Source of the DNA: JBJXHB01 sp046160725
GTDB lineage: Bacteria; Pseudomonadota; Gammaproteobacteria; Burkholderiales; Burkholderiaceae_C
Reading direction: 5' to 3'
NCBI GenBank assembly: GCA_046160725.1
Contig: JBJXHB010000175.1
Location: 1 to 7,245, forward strand
DNA length: 7,245 nucleotides
Positions 1 through 7,245 of this stretch are shown piece by piece (position 1 is the first letter of the stretch; every line of letters starts with the position of its first letter). The position numbers and the translations under genes are program-made. Below the pieces are notes generated by a model. The model was not told where the DNA came from and searched no databases. It was given only the letters and a program-made list of their open reading frames with translations.

Positions 1-1821
1 CGGCACCCGCACCGGCATGGACAGCAGGATCTGCGCCATGCCCTTGCCCAGCGGGTCGTTGCGCAGGCTGGCCATGCCGCCGCCGCCCAGCGCCTGCTCG
101 CAGACGAAGTTGAAGGCATCGATGCCCGGCAGGTCGTAGCGCGTCACCGGGCCCTTGACCAGGTGGGCCATGTAGCGCGCCACGGCATCGGCCGTGACCT
201 GCGCGCGCAGCAGCGGCAGCAGGGCCGGCGTGCGGGCGATGACGCCGATGTTGGAGATGTCGCCCTTGTCGCCGCTGCGGGCCCAGGCCACGCGGATCAG
301 CGGAACTTCCAGGCTGTCTGCGGGGTTGACCAGCGCGGGGTCGGCCGCGGTCGGGGCACCCGCCGCCGGGCCCGAGGGGGCAACAGACGGGCCGGAAGGC
401 GTCAGCGGGGGCGCCGGCAGAACCACGCCGTCCAGCGTCACGCGCGGCTGCAGGCGGTCCTTGGCCAGCAGGAAGGCGAACTGCCGTATCGATGCCGCCG
501 GTGAGGCGCGGCCGCCGCCGGCACCGGTGGTGCCCGGCGACCAGGAGGTGCCGGCCGGTGCGACCTCGCGTGCCAGCAGCTGCAGGGCCTCCTTGCGCGG
601 ATGCGTCGCGCACAGCCGCATCACCACCTCGCGCGGGCTGCCTACTCGCGCATGCGGGCCGTAGGCGGACTCGGTGCCGAGCACGTCCAGCTGCACCGCG
701 CTGTACGGGCCCAGGCCGCGCTGCGCGAGCAGCTCAGAGGTGCGGGCCAGGATGGCCTCGCCGGTGCGGCGTGCCTTGGCCGCGGCGTCCCAGCCCAGGA
801 TGGTGAGCTGGGCCGTCATCTTGTGGCCGTCCATGTAGGTGCTGCTGACCTTGTAGCTGCCGGTGGGCGGCCGGCCGCGCGCGCCGCTGACCTCCACCCG
901 GTGCTCGCCCACCGCGCGCATGCGCACCTGGGTGAAGTCGCAGCTCACGTCGGGCAGCAGGTAGGCCGCCGGGTCGCCGATCTCGTACAGCATCTGCTCG
1001 GCCACCACCTGCGGCACCACCAGCCCGCCGGTGCCGGCCGGCTTGGTGCAGACGAAGCGGCCGTCGGCATGGCACTCGATGATGGGGTAGCCGATGTGGG
1101 GCCAGTCCGGTACCCGGTCCCAGTCGGTGTGCAGGCCGCCGGTGGCCTGGGCGCCGCACTCGATGATGTGGCCGGCCAGGCTGCCCGCGGCCAGGCGGTC
1201 GTGGTCGTCGGCAGCCCAGCCGAAGGCATGCAGCAGCACACCCAGCGTCACCGCGGAGTCCACGCAGCGGCCGGTGATGACCACCTGCGCGCCGGCATCC
1301 AGCGCGGCGCGGATCGGCTGCGCGCCGAAGTAGGCATTGGCCGTCAGCACATTGGCCGGCAGCGCCATGCCGCTGCCCATCTCGCGCGGCGGATCGGCCT
1401 GCTCGCGCAGCGCCGGCAGCAGCGGCATCACGTCGTCGCCGTCCACCACCGCGATGCGCACCGCCAGGCCCTGTTCGTCAGCCAGCGCGCGCAGCGCGGC
1501 CGCGCAGGCCTGTGGGTTCACGCCGCCGGCATTGCTGACCACCCGGATGCCACGCGCCAGCGCCTCGCGCAGCACCTGGCGCATGGCGACATCGACGAAG
1601 TCCGTGGCATAGCCGGCGTCCGGGTTCTTCAGGCGCGCGCTGGCCATGATCGACATGGTCAGCTCGGCCAGGTAGTCGAAGACCAGGAAGTCGATGGCGC
1701 CGCTGTGCACCAGCTGGGGTGCGCCGACGCTGCTGTCGCCCCAGAAGCCGCTGGCACCGCCGATGCGGACCACGCGGTCGGTGGCGGGTGTCGCGGCTGC
1801 GGTGTCGGGGGAGGTGGTCAT
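1..1821 (-). CDS. Acyclic terpene utilization AtuA-family protein (DUF1446), C-terminus cut by window edge
   Basis: 607 codons are open from ATG 1821 to base 1 with no stop. The family is usually about 600 residues, so only the last few are likely missing. Residues 18-460 form the DUF1446/AtuA domain: it opens with VRIGGASGFWGDS (18-30), followed by SNAGGVNP (96-103) and TGRCVDSAVTLG (183-194). A Pro/Ala/Ser-rich linker (about 468-503) leads to the AtuA-like ferredoxin-fold domain, marked by ARSGDKGDISNIG (514-526). The family is named from the Pseudomonas atu cluster for citronellol/geraniol breakdown. The reaction of AtuA itself is not established, so terpene use here is only a family label. 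The start is the only choice: an in-frame TGA lies 12 codons upstream with no start codon between, and the conserved N-terminus follows it. No clear Shine-Dalgarno is visible. It follows the Bug gene by 38 bases, so co-transcription is likely. Cytoplasmic, with no signal peptide. Confidence 0.93.
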   Translation of the reverse strand, partial: MTTSPDTAAATPATDRVVRIGGASGFWGDSSVGAPQLVHSGAIDFLVFDYLAELTMSIMASARLKNPDAGYATDFVDVAMRQVLREALARGIRVVSNAGGVNPQACAAALRALADEQGLAVRIAVVDGDDVMPLLPALREQADPPREMGSGMALPANVLTANAYFGAQPIRAALDAGAQVVITGRCVDSAVTLGVLLHAFGWAADDHDRLAAGSLAGHIIECGAQATGGLHTDWDRVPDWPHIGYPIIECHADGRFVCTKPAGTGGLVVPQVVAEQMLYEIGDPAAYLLPDVSCDFTQVRMRAVGEHRVEVSGARGRPPTGSYKVSSTYMDGHKMTAQLTILGWDAAAKARRTGEAILARTSELLAQRGLGPYSAVQLDVLGTESAYGPHARVGSPREVVMRLCATHPRKEALQLLAREVAPAGTSWSPGTTGAGGGRASPAASIRQFAFLLAKDRLQPRVTLDGVVLPAPPLTPSGPSVAPSGPAAGAPTAADPALVNPADSLEVPLIRVAWARSGDKGDISNIGVIARTPALLPLLRAQVTADAVARYMAHLVKGPVTRYDLPGIDAFNFVCEQALGGGGMASLRNDPLGKGMAQILLSMPVRVP

Positions 1822-1859
1822 GGGTGTGGGTCCGGTTGCGCTGGGTGCTGCTCAAGCGC

Positions 1860-2858
1860 TCAGCTGAGCTCGATGTTCAGGCCACGCACGAACGGCACCC
1901 ACCGCTCGCGCTGCGCACGGGCATAGGCGTCGGCCTGGTCGGGTGTGGCCGGCCCCAGCGGCTCGGCGGCGCTGCGCGCCAGCCGCTCGGCGATGGAGGG
2001 CAGGGCCAGGGCCTGGTTCAGCGCGTCGTTCAGGCGCGCCACGACCTCCGGCGGCGTGCGGGCCGGCGCGAACAGGCTGTTCCAGGTGAAGGCCTCGTAT
2101 CCCGACAGGCCCGCCTCAGCGAAGGTCGGCAGCTCCGGCGCCTGCGGGCTGCGGCGGTCGGACGACAGGGCCAGCATGCGCAGCTTGCCCTGGCGGGCCA
2201 GCGGCACGCAGGCCAGCAGGCCGTCGAACAGCAGATTCACATGGCCGCCGCTCAGGTCCACCAGGGCCGGGCCGTTGCCCTTGTAGGGCACATGCAGCAG
2301 GCGCGTCTGCGTGGCCCGGGCGAACGACTCGGCCACGATATGGGTGATCGAGCCCTGGCCGGCCGAGGCATAGGTCAGGCGGCCCGGCTGGGCCTGGGCC
2401 TGCGCCATCACCTCGCGCAGCGTCGCCGGCATGGCCATGCTGGCGGCCAGCAGCAGCGGTGTGCGCGAGATCAGCCCGATGCCGCGCAGGTCGCGGTCGA
2501 CGTCGAACGGCAGCGTCTTGTACAGCGCCGGGTTCATGACCAGCTGCGAGCTGGTGCCCAGGCCGATGGTGTAGCCGTCGGGTGCGGCCTTGGCGACCAC
2601 GTCGGTGCCCAGCGAGCCGCCGCCACCCGGGCGGTTCTCGACCACCACGCTCTGGCCCAGTGTGCGGCTCATCGGCTCGGCCAGCTCGCGGGCGATCAGG
2701 TCGTTGCCGCTGCCAGTGCCGAAGGCGACGATCAGGCGGATCGGCCGCGACGGCCAGGCCTGGGCGCGCGCCATGCCGGCGGCGGCCAAGGGCAGGGCCG
2801 CAGCGAGCAGCGTGCGGCGGCGAAGGTGGCGGGCGTGGCCGTCGTGGACGTGCGGCAT
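1860..2858 (-). CDS. Bug/TctC-family tripartite tricarboxylate transporter substrate-binding protein
   Basis: 332 residues, the usual length for Bug (Bordetella uptake gene) periplasmic receptors, which bind small carboxylates and pass them to TctAB-type permeases. A signal peptide is clear: an arginine stretch RRRTLL (13-18), a hydrophobic Ala/Leu segment, and a probable cut after ARAQA (residue 34), giving a mature start at WPSRPIRLIV. The RR suggests Tat export is possible, but a full Tat consensus is absent. Bug landmarks follow: the first ligand loop AFGTGSGND (45-53, keeping Asp53), ENRPGGGGSLGTD (74-86), AAPDGYTIG (91-99), TYASAGQGSITH (162-173) and VPYKGNGPALVDLSGG (190-205). ATG 2858 is chosen over an in-frame GTG at 2927 because it has GGAG 6 bases upstream and places the signal peptide at the N-terminus. 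The ligand cannot be read from sequence. The AtuA-like gene follows at 38 bases. Confidence 0.95.
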   Translation of the reverse strand: MPHVHDGHARHLRRRTLLAAALPLAAAGMARAQAWPSRPIRLIVAFGTGSGNDLIARELAEPMSRTLGQSVVVENRPGGGGSLGTDVVAKAAPDGYTIGLGTSSQLVMNPALYKTLPFDVDRDLRGIGLISRTPLLLAASMAMPATLREVMAQAQAQPGRLTYASAGQGSITHIVAESFARATQTRLLHVPYKGNGPALVDLSGGHVNLLFDGLLACVPLARQGKLRMLALSSDRRSPQAPELPTFAEAGLSGYEAFTWNSLFAPARTPPEVVARLNDALNQALALPSIAERLARSAAEPLGPATPDQADAYARAQRERWVPFVRGLNIELS

Positions 2859-3018
2859 GGCGTGCTCCGGTGGTGGCGGTTTATAGCTGCAAGCGAGGGC
2901 TGCAGCCTGTCGCGAGGCGGACGTCACGCCATGCCGCGGTTGCCGGGGACGATGGGTGCGGCCCAGGCCTGGGGCCTGTTCACGCTATGGGTGGGCTCGC
3001 ATTGCCCGCTGGCAGGCC
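2859..3018 (-). promoter_or_regulatory. Gap between yciO and the Bug gene: candidate promoter, palindrome and hairpin
   Basis: No gene is supported in these 160 bases. On the minus strand TATAAA (2885-2880) is a good -10 candidate for the Bug-AtuA unit. It would give a leader of about 15 bases that contains the GGAG. No good -35 hexamer sits 16-18 bases upstream; that place is occupied by the perfect 10-base palindrome GGCTGCAGCC (2898-2907), a possible operator. Further upstream, GGCCCAGGCCTGGGGCC (2960-2976 on the plus strand) can form a 5-bp GGCCC/GGGCC stem with a 7-base loop. It lies about 45 bases past the yciO stop but has no T-run, so it is at best a weak terminator candidate. Confidence 0.35.
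2865..2868 (-). promoter_or_regulatory. Ribosome binding site of the Bug gene
   Basis: Read on the minus strand, GGAG (2868-2865) lies 6 bases before ATG 2858. This fixes the start there rather than at GTG 2927, whose extra 23 residues would precede the signal peptide. Confidence 0.7.
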
Positions 3019-3645
3019 CTAGGCCAGGCCCAGCAGCGCCGGGTCGCCGCGGCCGCGGCGCAGCAGGACGGGCTCGTCGCCGCTCAGGTCGATGACCGTG
3101 GTCGGCTGCATCGGGCAGGCGCCGGCGTCCACCACCGCCTGGATCACATGCTCGAAGCGCGCCCGGATCTCGTGCGGGTCGTTCAGCGGCTCGGTCTCGC
3201 CCGGCGGGATCAGCGTCGTGCCCAGCAGCGGCTGGCCCAGCTCGGCCAGCAGGGCCTGCAGCACCGCATGGTCCGGCACGCGCAGCCCGATGGTGCGCCG
3301 TGACGGATGGGACACGCGCCGCGGCACCTCCTTGGTGGCCTGCAGGATGAAGGTGTAGGGCCCCGGCGTGGCCTGCTTGAGCCAGCGATACTGGCGGTTG
3401 TCCACCCGTGCGCAGCTGGCCAGCTCGGACAGGTCGCGACACAGCAGCGTGAGGTGGTGACGGTCGTCGATGCCGCGTACCCGCCGCAGCCGCTCGACCG
3501 CGGCCTTGTCATCGAGATGGCACACCAGCGCATAGCTGCTGTCCGTGGGCACGGCGGCCAGCCCACCGGCGTGCAGGATCTGCGCCGCCTGGCGCAGCAG
3601 CCGCGCCTGCGGGTGGGTGGGGTGGACATCGAAGAACTGCGCCAT
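3019..3645 (-). CDS. yciO: YciO-type protein of the Sua5/YrdC/YwlC (threonylcarbamoyl-AMP synthase) family
   Basis: 208 residues, close to E. coli YciO (about 206) and alignable from memory along its length: MAQFFDVHPTHPQARL at the N-terminus, VPTDSSYAL (32-40), CRDLSEL (69-75), TPGPYTFILQATKEVPRR (93-110), TIGLRVPDH (118-126) and PTTVIDLSGDEPVLLRRGRGD (split 181-201). The fold is the nucleotide/RNA-binding YrdC fold. TsaC/Sua5 proteins make the threonylcarbamoyl-AMP precursor of tRNA t6A, but YciO is a separate branch whose role is not settled. Here the TsaC-type lysine/arginine motif is replaced by RRVRGIDDRHH (54-64), and the SxN-type motif by LGTTLIPPGE (141-150). ATG 3645 is chosen because the conserved MAQFF start begins there; the frame stays open to 3930 but overlaps the divergent ATPase gene. 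There is no Shine-Dalgarno, and a -10-like GATAAT lies 10 bases upstream. Cytoplasmic. No functional link to its neighbours is apparent. Confidence 0.93.
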   Translation of the reverse strand: MAQFFDVHPTHPQARLLRQAAQILHAGGLAAVPTDSSYALVCHLDDKAAVERLRRVRGIDDRHHLTLLCRDLSELASCARVDNRQYRWLKQATPGPYTFILQATKEVPRRVSHPSRRTIGLRVPDHAVLQALLAELGQPLLGTTLIPPGETEPLNDPHEIRARFEHVIQAVVDAGACPMQPTTVIDLSGDEPVLLRRGRGDPALLGLA

Positions 3646-3715
3646 GGCCGCGCCGATTATCGAAGCCTGCGCGCCCGGGGCCGGGCTACCATGACCGACC
3701 AGCGCTAGACACCGC
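3646..3715. promoter_or_regulatory. Divergent promoter region between yciO and the GspE-like gene
   Basis: These 70 bases separate two divergent starts, so both promoters must lie here or inside the genes. For yciO (minus strand) GATAAT (3661-3656) matches the -10 consensus in five of six bases and ends 10 bases before the ATG, which would make the transcript nearly leaderless. For the ATPase gene TACCAT (3687-3692) is a weak -10 candidate. A GC-rich inverted repeat, GCCCG-GGGC-CGGGC (3673-3686), sits between them. A five-codon open frame MTDQR-stop (3691-3708) ends 7 bases before the ATPase ATG. No -35 match is convincing for either direction. Confidence 0.4.
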
Positions 3716-5518
<1,803 letters not shown>

Positions 5519-5613
5519 GCCGGCCTTACAGCCGCCCTTACGTGTAAACCACAGCCGGTGGCAGGAGGGTGGTTCCTAGAATCCCCGAAGCCAAATCGTC
5601 GAGGAGACCGGCA
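5519..5613 (+). promoter_or_regulatory. Gap upstream of tctB: candidate promoter and inverted repeat
   Basis: These 95 bases hold no gene. TAGAAT (5577-5582) is a good -10 candidate and would start the transcript about 25 bases before tctB. No -35 consensus is present at the right distance. Instead the inverted repeat AACCAC (5547-5552) / GTGGTT (5569-5574), with a 16-base spacer, lies directly upstream of the -10, and ACAGCCG occurs twice (5528-5534 and 5551-5557). This would fit a regulator-dependent promoter, but that is inference. There is no hairpin followed by T residues after the ATPase gene, so read-through from it into tctBA is also possible. Confidence 0.35.
5601..5606 (+). promoter_or_regulatory. 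Ribosome binding site of tctB
   Basis: GAGGAG lies 7 bases before ATG 5614. This decides that start over an in-frame GTG at 5569, which would add 15 residues of non-membrane sequence in front of the family N-terminus. Confidence 0.75.
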
Positions 5614-6078
5614 ATGAAAATCAAGAGCCAGAAAGACTTCTGGTCGGGCCTGATGTTTCTCCTGGTGGGTATCGGCTTTGCCTGGGGTGCGTTGAACTAC
5701 AACTTCGGCAGCTCCGCGCGGCCCGGTCCGGGCTACTTCCCGTTCGGCCTTGGCGTGCTGCAGGCGCTGCTGGGCGCCTTCATCATGTTCGAGGCGCTGA
5801 CCATCGAGACCGAGGATGGCGAGCCGATCGGCGCCGCCGCCTGGAAGCCGCTGCTGATCGTCACCGGCGCCATGGTGCTGCTCGGCTTCATGCTGCCCAA
5901 GCTCGGCATGGCGATCTCGCTGCCGGTGCTGGTGCTGCTGGCCAGCCTGGCCGACCCAGAGTTCAGCTGGCGCGGCAGCATCATCAATGCCACGGCCCTG
6001 ACCGTCTTCTCCTGGCTGGTCTTCATCGTCGGGCTCAAGCTCACCATTCCGCTGTGGCCGACCTTCGTCGGCGCCTGA
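5614..6078 (+). CDS. tctB: Tripartite tricarboxylate transporter small membrane subunit TctB (DUF1468)
   Basis: 154 residues, the normal TctB size. TctB is the small, poorly conserved inner-membrane subunit of the TTT transporter; it works with the large subunit TctA and a TctC/Bug binding protein. Hydrophobic segments at about 10-27, 41-63, 80-95, 97-113 and 123-144 give four or five membrane passes. The family signature follows the first segment as RPGPGYFPFGLG (36-47). The loop ETEDGEPIG (65-73) is the main charged stretch. The start is set by the GAGGAG site 7 bases upstream. The stop is 22 bases before tctA, on the same strand and in the standard tctB-tctA order, so the two are almost certainly one operon. 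No tctC precedes it, unlike the common C-B-A order. Confidence 0.93.
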   Translation: MKIKSQKDFWSGLMFLLVGIGFAWGALNYNFGSSARPGPGYFPFGLGVLQALLGAFIMFEALTIETEDGEPIGAAAWKPLLIVTGAMVLLGFMLPKLGMAISLPVLVLLASLADPEFSWRGSIINATALTVFSWLVFIVGLKLTIPLWPTFVGA

Positions 6079-6100
6079 ATCACCGACGAGGCTGAACGAC

Positions 6101-7245
6101 ATGGATCTCCTGAACAACCTCGCGATCGGTTTCCAGACGGCGCTGTCGCTGACCAACCTGCTGTACGCCTTCATGGGCGTGGTGCTGGGCACGCTGATCG
6201 GCGTGCTGCCGGGCCTGGGGCCGGTCGCCACCATCGCCATGCTGCTGCCGTCGATCTATTCGCTGGACGCGACGCCGGCGCTGATCATGCTGGCCGGCAT
6301 CTACTACGGCGCGCAGTACGGCGGCTCCACCACCGCCATCCTGATCAACGTGCCGGGTGAGTCCAGCTCGGTCGTGACAGCCATCGACGGCTACCAGATG
6401 GCCCGCAAGGGCCGCGCCGGTGCGGCGCTGGCAGCTGCCGGCCTGGGCTCGTTCTTCGCCGGCAGCGTGGGCACGCTGATCGTGGCCGCGTTCGCACCGC
6501 CCCTGACCGAGTTGGCCTTCAAGTTCGGCCCGGCAGAGTACTTCAGCCTGATGGTGCTCGGCCTGATCGGCGCGGTCGTGCTGGCCTCGGGCTCGCTGAT
6601 CAAGGCCATCGCGATGATCCTGCTGGGCCTGCTGCTGGGCCAGATCAACACCGACGTGATCTCCGGCGTGCCGCGCTTCAGCTTCGACGTGCCCGAGCTG
6701 ACCGACGGCATCGGATTTGTCGCCATCGCCATGGGTGTCTTCGGCTTCGGCGAGATCATCGCCAACCTCGGCCGACCGGCGGAGCACCGCGAGGTGTTCA
6801 CCAAGGACGTCAAGGGCCTGTGGCCGACCAAGGACGACTTCAAGGCCATGGCGCCGGCGGTGCTGCGCGGCACGGCCCTGGGCGCCGTCCTCGGCGTGCT
6901 GCCCGGCGGTGGTGCGCTGCTGGCCTCGTTCGCGGCCTACACGCTGGAGAAGAAGAGCAAGGGCCGTCCCGGCGAGGTGCCTTTCGGTCAGGGCAACATC
7001 CGCGGCGTGGCCGGGCCCGAGAGCGCCAACAACGCCGGCGCCCAGACCAGCTTCATCCCGATGCTGACACTCGGCATTCCGCCCAACGCGGTGATGGCGC
7101 TGATGGTCGGCGCGATGACGATCAAGGGCATTCAGCCCGGTCCGCAGGTGATGACCAGCAACCCGGAGCTGTTCTGGGGTCTGATTGCCTCGATGTGGGT
7201 CGGCAACGCGATGCTGATCATCCTGAACCTGCCGCTGATCGGCAT
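6101..7245 (+). CDS. tctA: Tripartite tricarboxylate transporter large permease subunit TctA (DUF112), C-terminus cut by window edge
   Basis: 381 complete codons are present; the family is about 500 residues, so roughly the last quarter is outside. TctA is the large permease of the TTT system, a secondary, ion-driven importer in the inner membrane for citrate-like or other carboxylates, depending on the binding protein. The two-repeat architecture is visible. The glycine/proline motif GTLIGVLPGLGP (30-41) recurs as GAVLGVLPGGGA (261-272). After the first copy comes YYGAQYGGSTTAILINVPGE (68-87), the most conserved TctA stretch; after the second, GPESANNAGAQTSFIPMLTL (305-324) and GIPPNAVMALM (325-335). 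Most of the rest is hydrophobic membrane helix, with a charged cytoplasmic-type loop at about 224-250. ATG 6101 is preceded by GAGG (6088-6091) at 9 bases, and tctB ends 22 bases upstream. Confidence 0.96.
   Translation, partial: MDLLNNLAIGFQTALSLTNLLYAFMGVVLGTLIGVLPGLGPVATIAMLLPSIYSLDATPALIMLAGIYYGAQYGGSTTAILINVPGESSSVVTAIDGYQMARKGRAGAALAAAGLGSFFAGSVGTLIVAAFAPPLTELAFKFGPAEYFSLMVLGLIGAVVLASGSLIKAIAMILLGLLLGQINTDVISGVPRFSFDVPELTDGIGFVAIAMGVFGFGEIIANLGRPAEHREVFTKDVKGLWPTKDDFKAMAPAVLRGTALGAVLGVLPGGGALLASFAAYTLEKKSKGRPGEVPFGQGNIRGVAGPESANNAGAQTSFIPMLTLGIPPNAVMALMVGAMTIKGIQPGPQVMTSNPELFWGLIASMWVGNAMLIILNLPLIG

Noticed and set aside
601..1926. Long plus-strand open frame (441 codons) opposite the AtuA-like gene
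   Set aside because: It is antisense to a clear DUF1446 gene, its product is an Ala/Arg/Gly/His-rich sequence with no motif, and such frames are a by-product of G/C at third positions.
2859..2927. Upstream GTG start of the Bug gene at 2927
   Set aside because: It would put 23 residues in front of a typical signal peptide, whereas ATG 2858 has a well-spaced GGAG.
2960..2976. Rho-independent terminator after yciO
   Set aside because: The GGCCC/GGGCC hairpin has no following T-run on the minus strand; kept only as a weak note in the gap entry.
1719..3095. Long plus-strand open frame (458 codons) opposite the Bug gene
   Set aside because: Antisense to a full Bug gene with signal peptide; low-complexity Arg/Gly/Ala product with no family features.
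5558..5575. Sigma-54 promoter (TGGCA at 5559-5563) upstream of tctB
   Set aside because: The -24-like TGGCA is present, but there is no GC-containing -12 element at the required distance.

Overview
The window is uniformly GC-rich, with strong G/C bias at third codon positions. It carries a tripartite tricarboxylate transporter (TTT) gene set with a Bug-type binding protein. Together these suggest a betaproteobacterium of the order Burkholderiales. This is inferred from base composition and gene families; there is no rRNA or other marker gene to confirm it.

Layout. The left part (1-3645) reads on the minus strand and the right part (3716-7245) on the plus strand, diverging from a 70-base gap. 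Minus strand, in transcription order: a YciO-type protein of the Sua5/YrdC/YwlC family (3645-3019), a 160-base gap, a Bug/TctC-family periplasmic binding protein (2858-1860), then a long DUF1446/AtuA-family protein (1821 to beyond the left edge) 38 bases downstream. Plus strand: a GspE/PulE-type secretion ATPase (3716-5518), a 95-base gap with a plausible promoter, tctB (5614-6078), and tctA (6101 to beyond the right edge).

How the genes may work together. TctB and TctA are the membrane subunits of a secondary transporter that needs a periplasmic binding protein. The only binding protein in view lies about 2.7 kb away on the other strand, in an apparent two-gene unit with the AtuA-like catabolic protein. 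The simplest reading is that the Bug protein captures an organic acid destined for the AtuA-linked pathway. Whether it delivers to this TctBA or to another copy cannot be decided here. YciO and the GspE-like ATPase look like unrelated genes lying between the two transport pieces. The ATPase has no secretion or pilus partner genes in view.

No RNA genes, insertion sequences, CRISPR arrays or phage genes were seen. All five protein genes belong to known families, and I see no clear evidence of a new multi-gene system. The points most worth checking are the split transporter, the orphan ATPase, the YciO active-site substitutions and the small dyads at three promoter regions.
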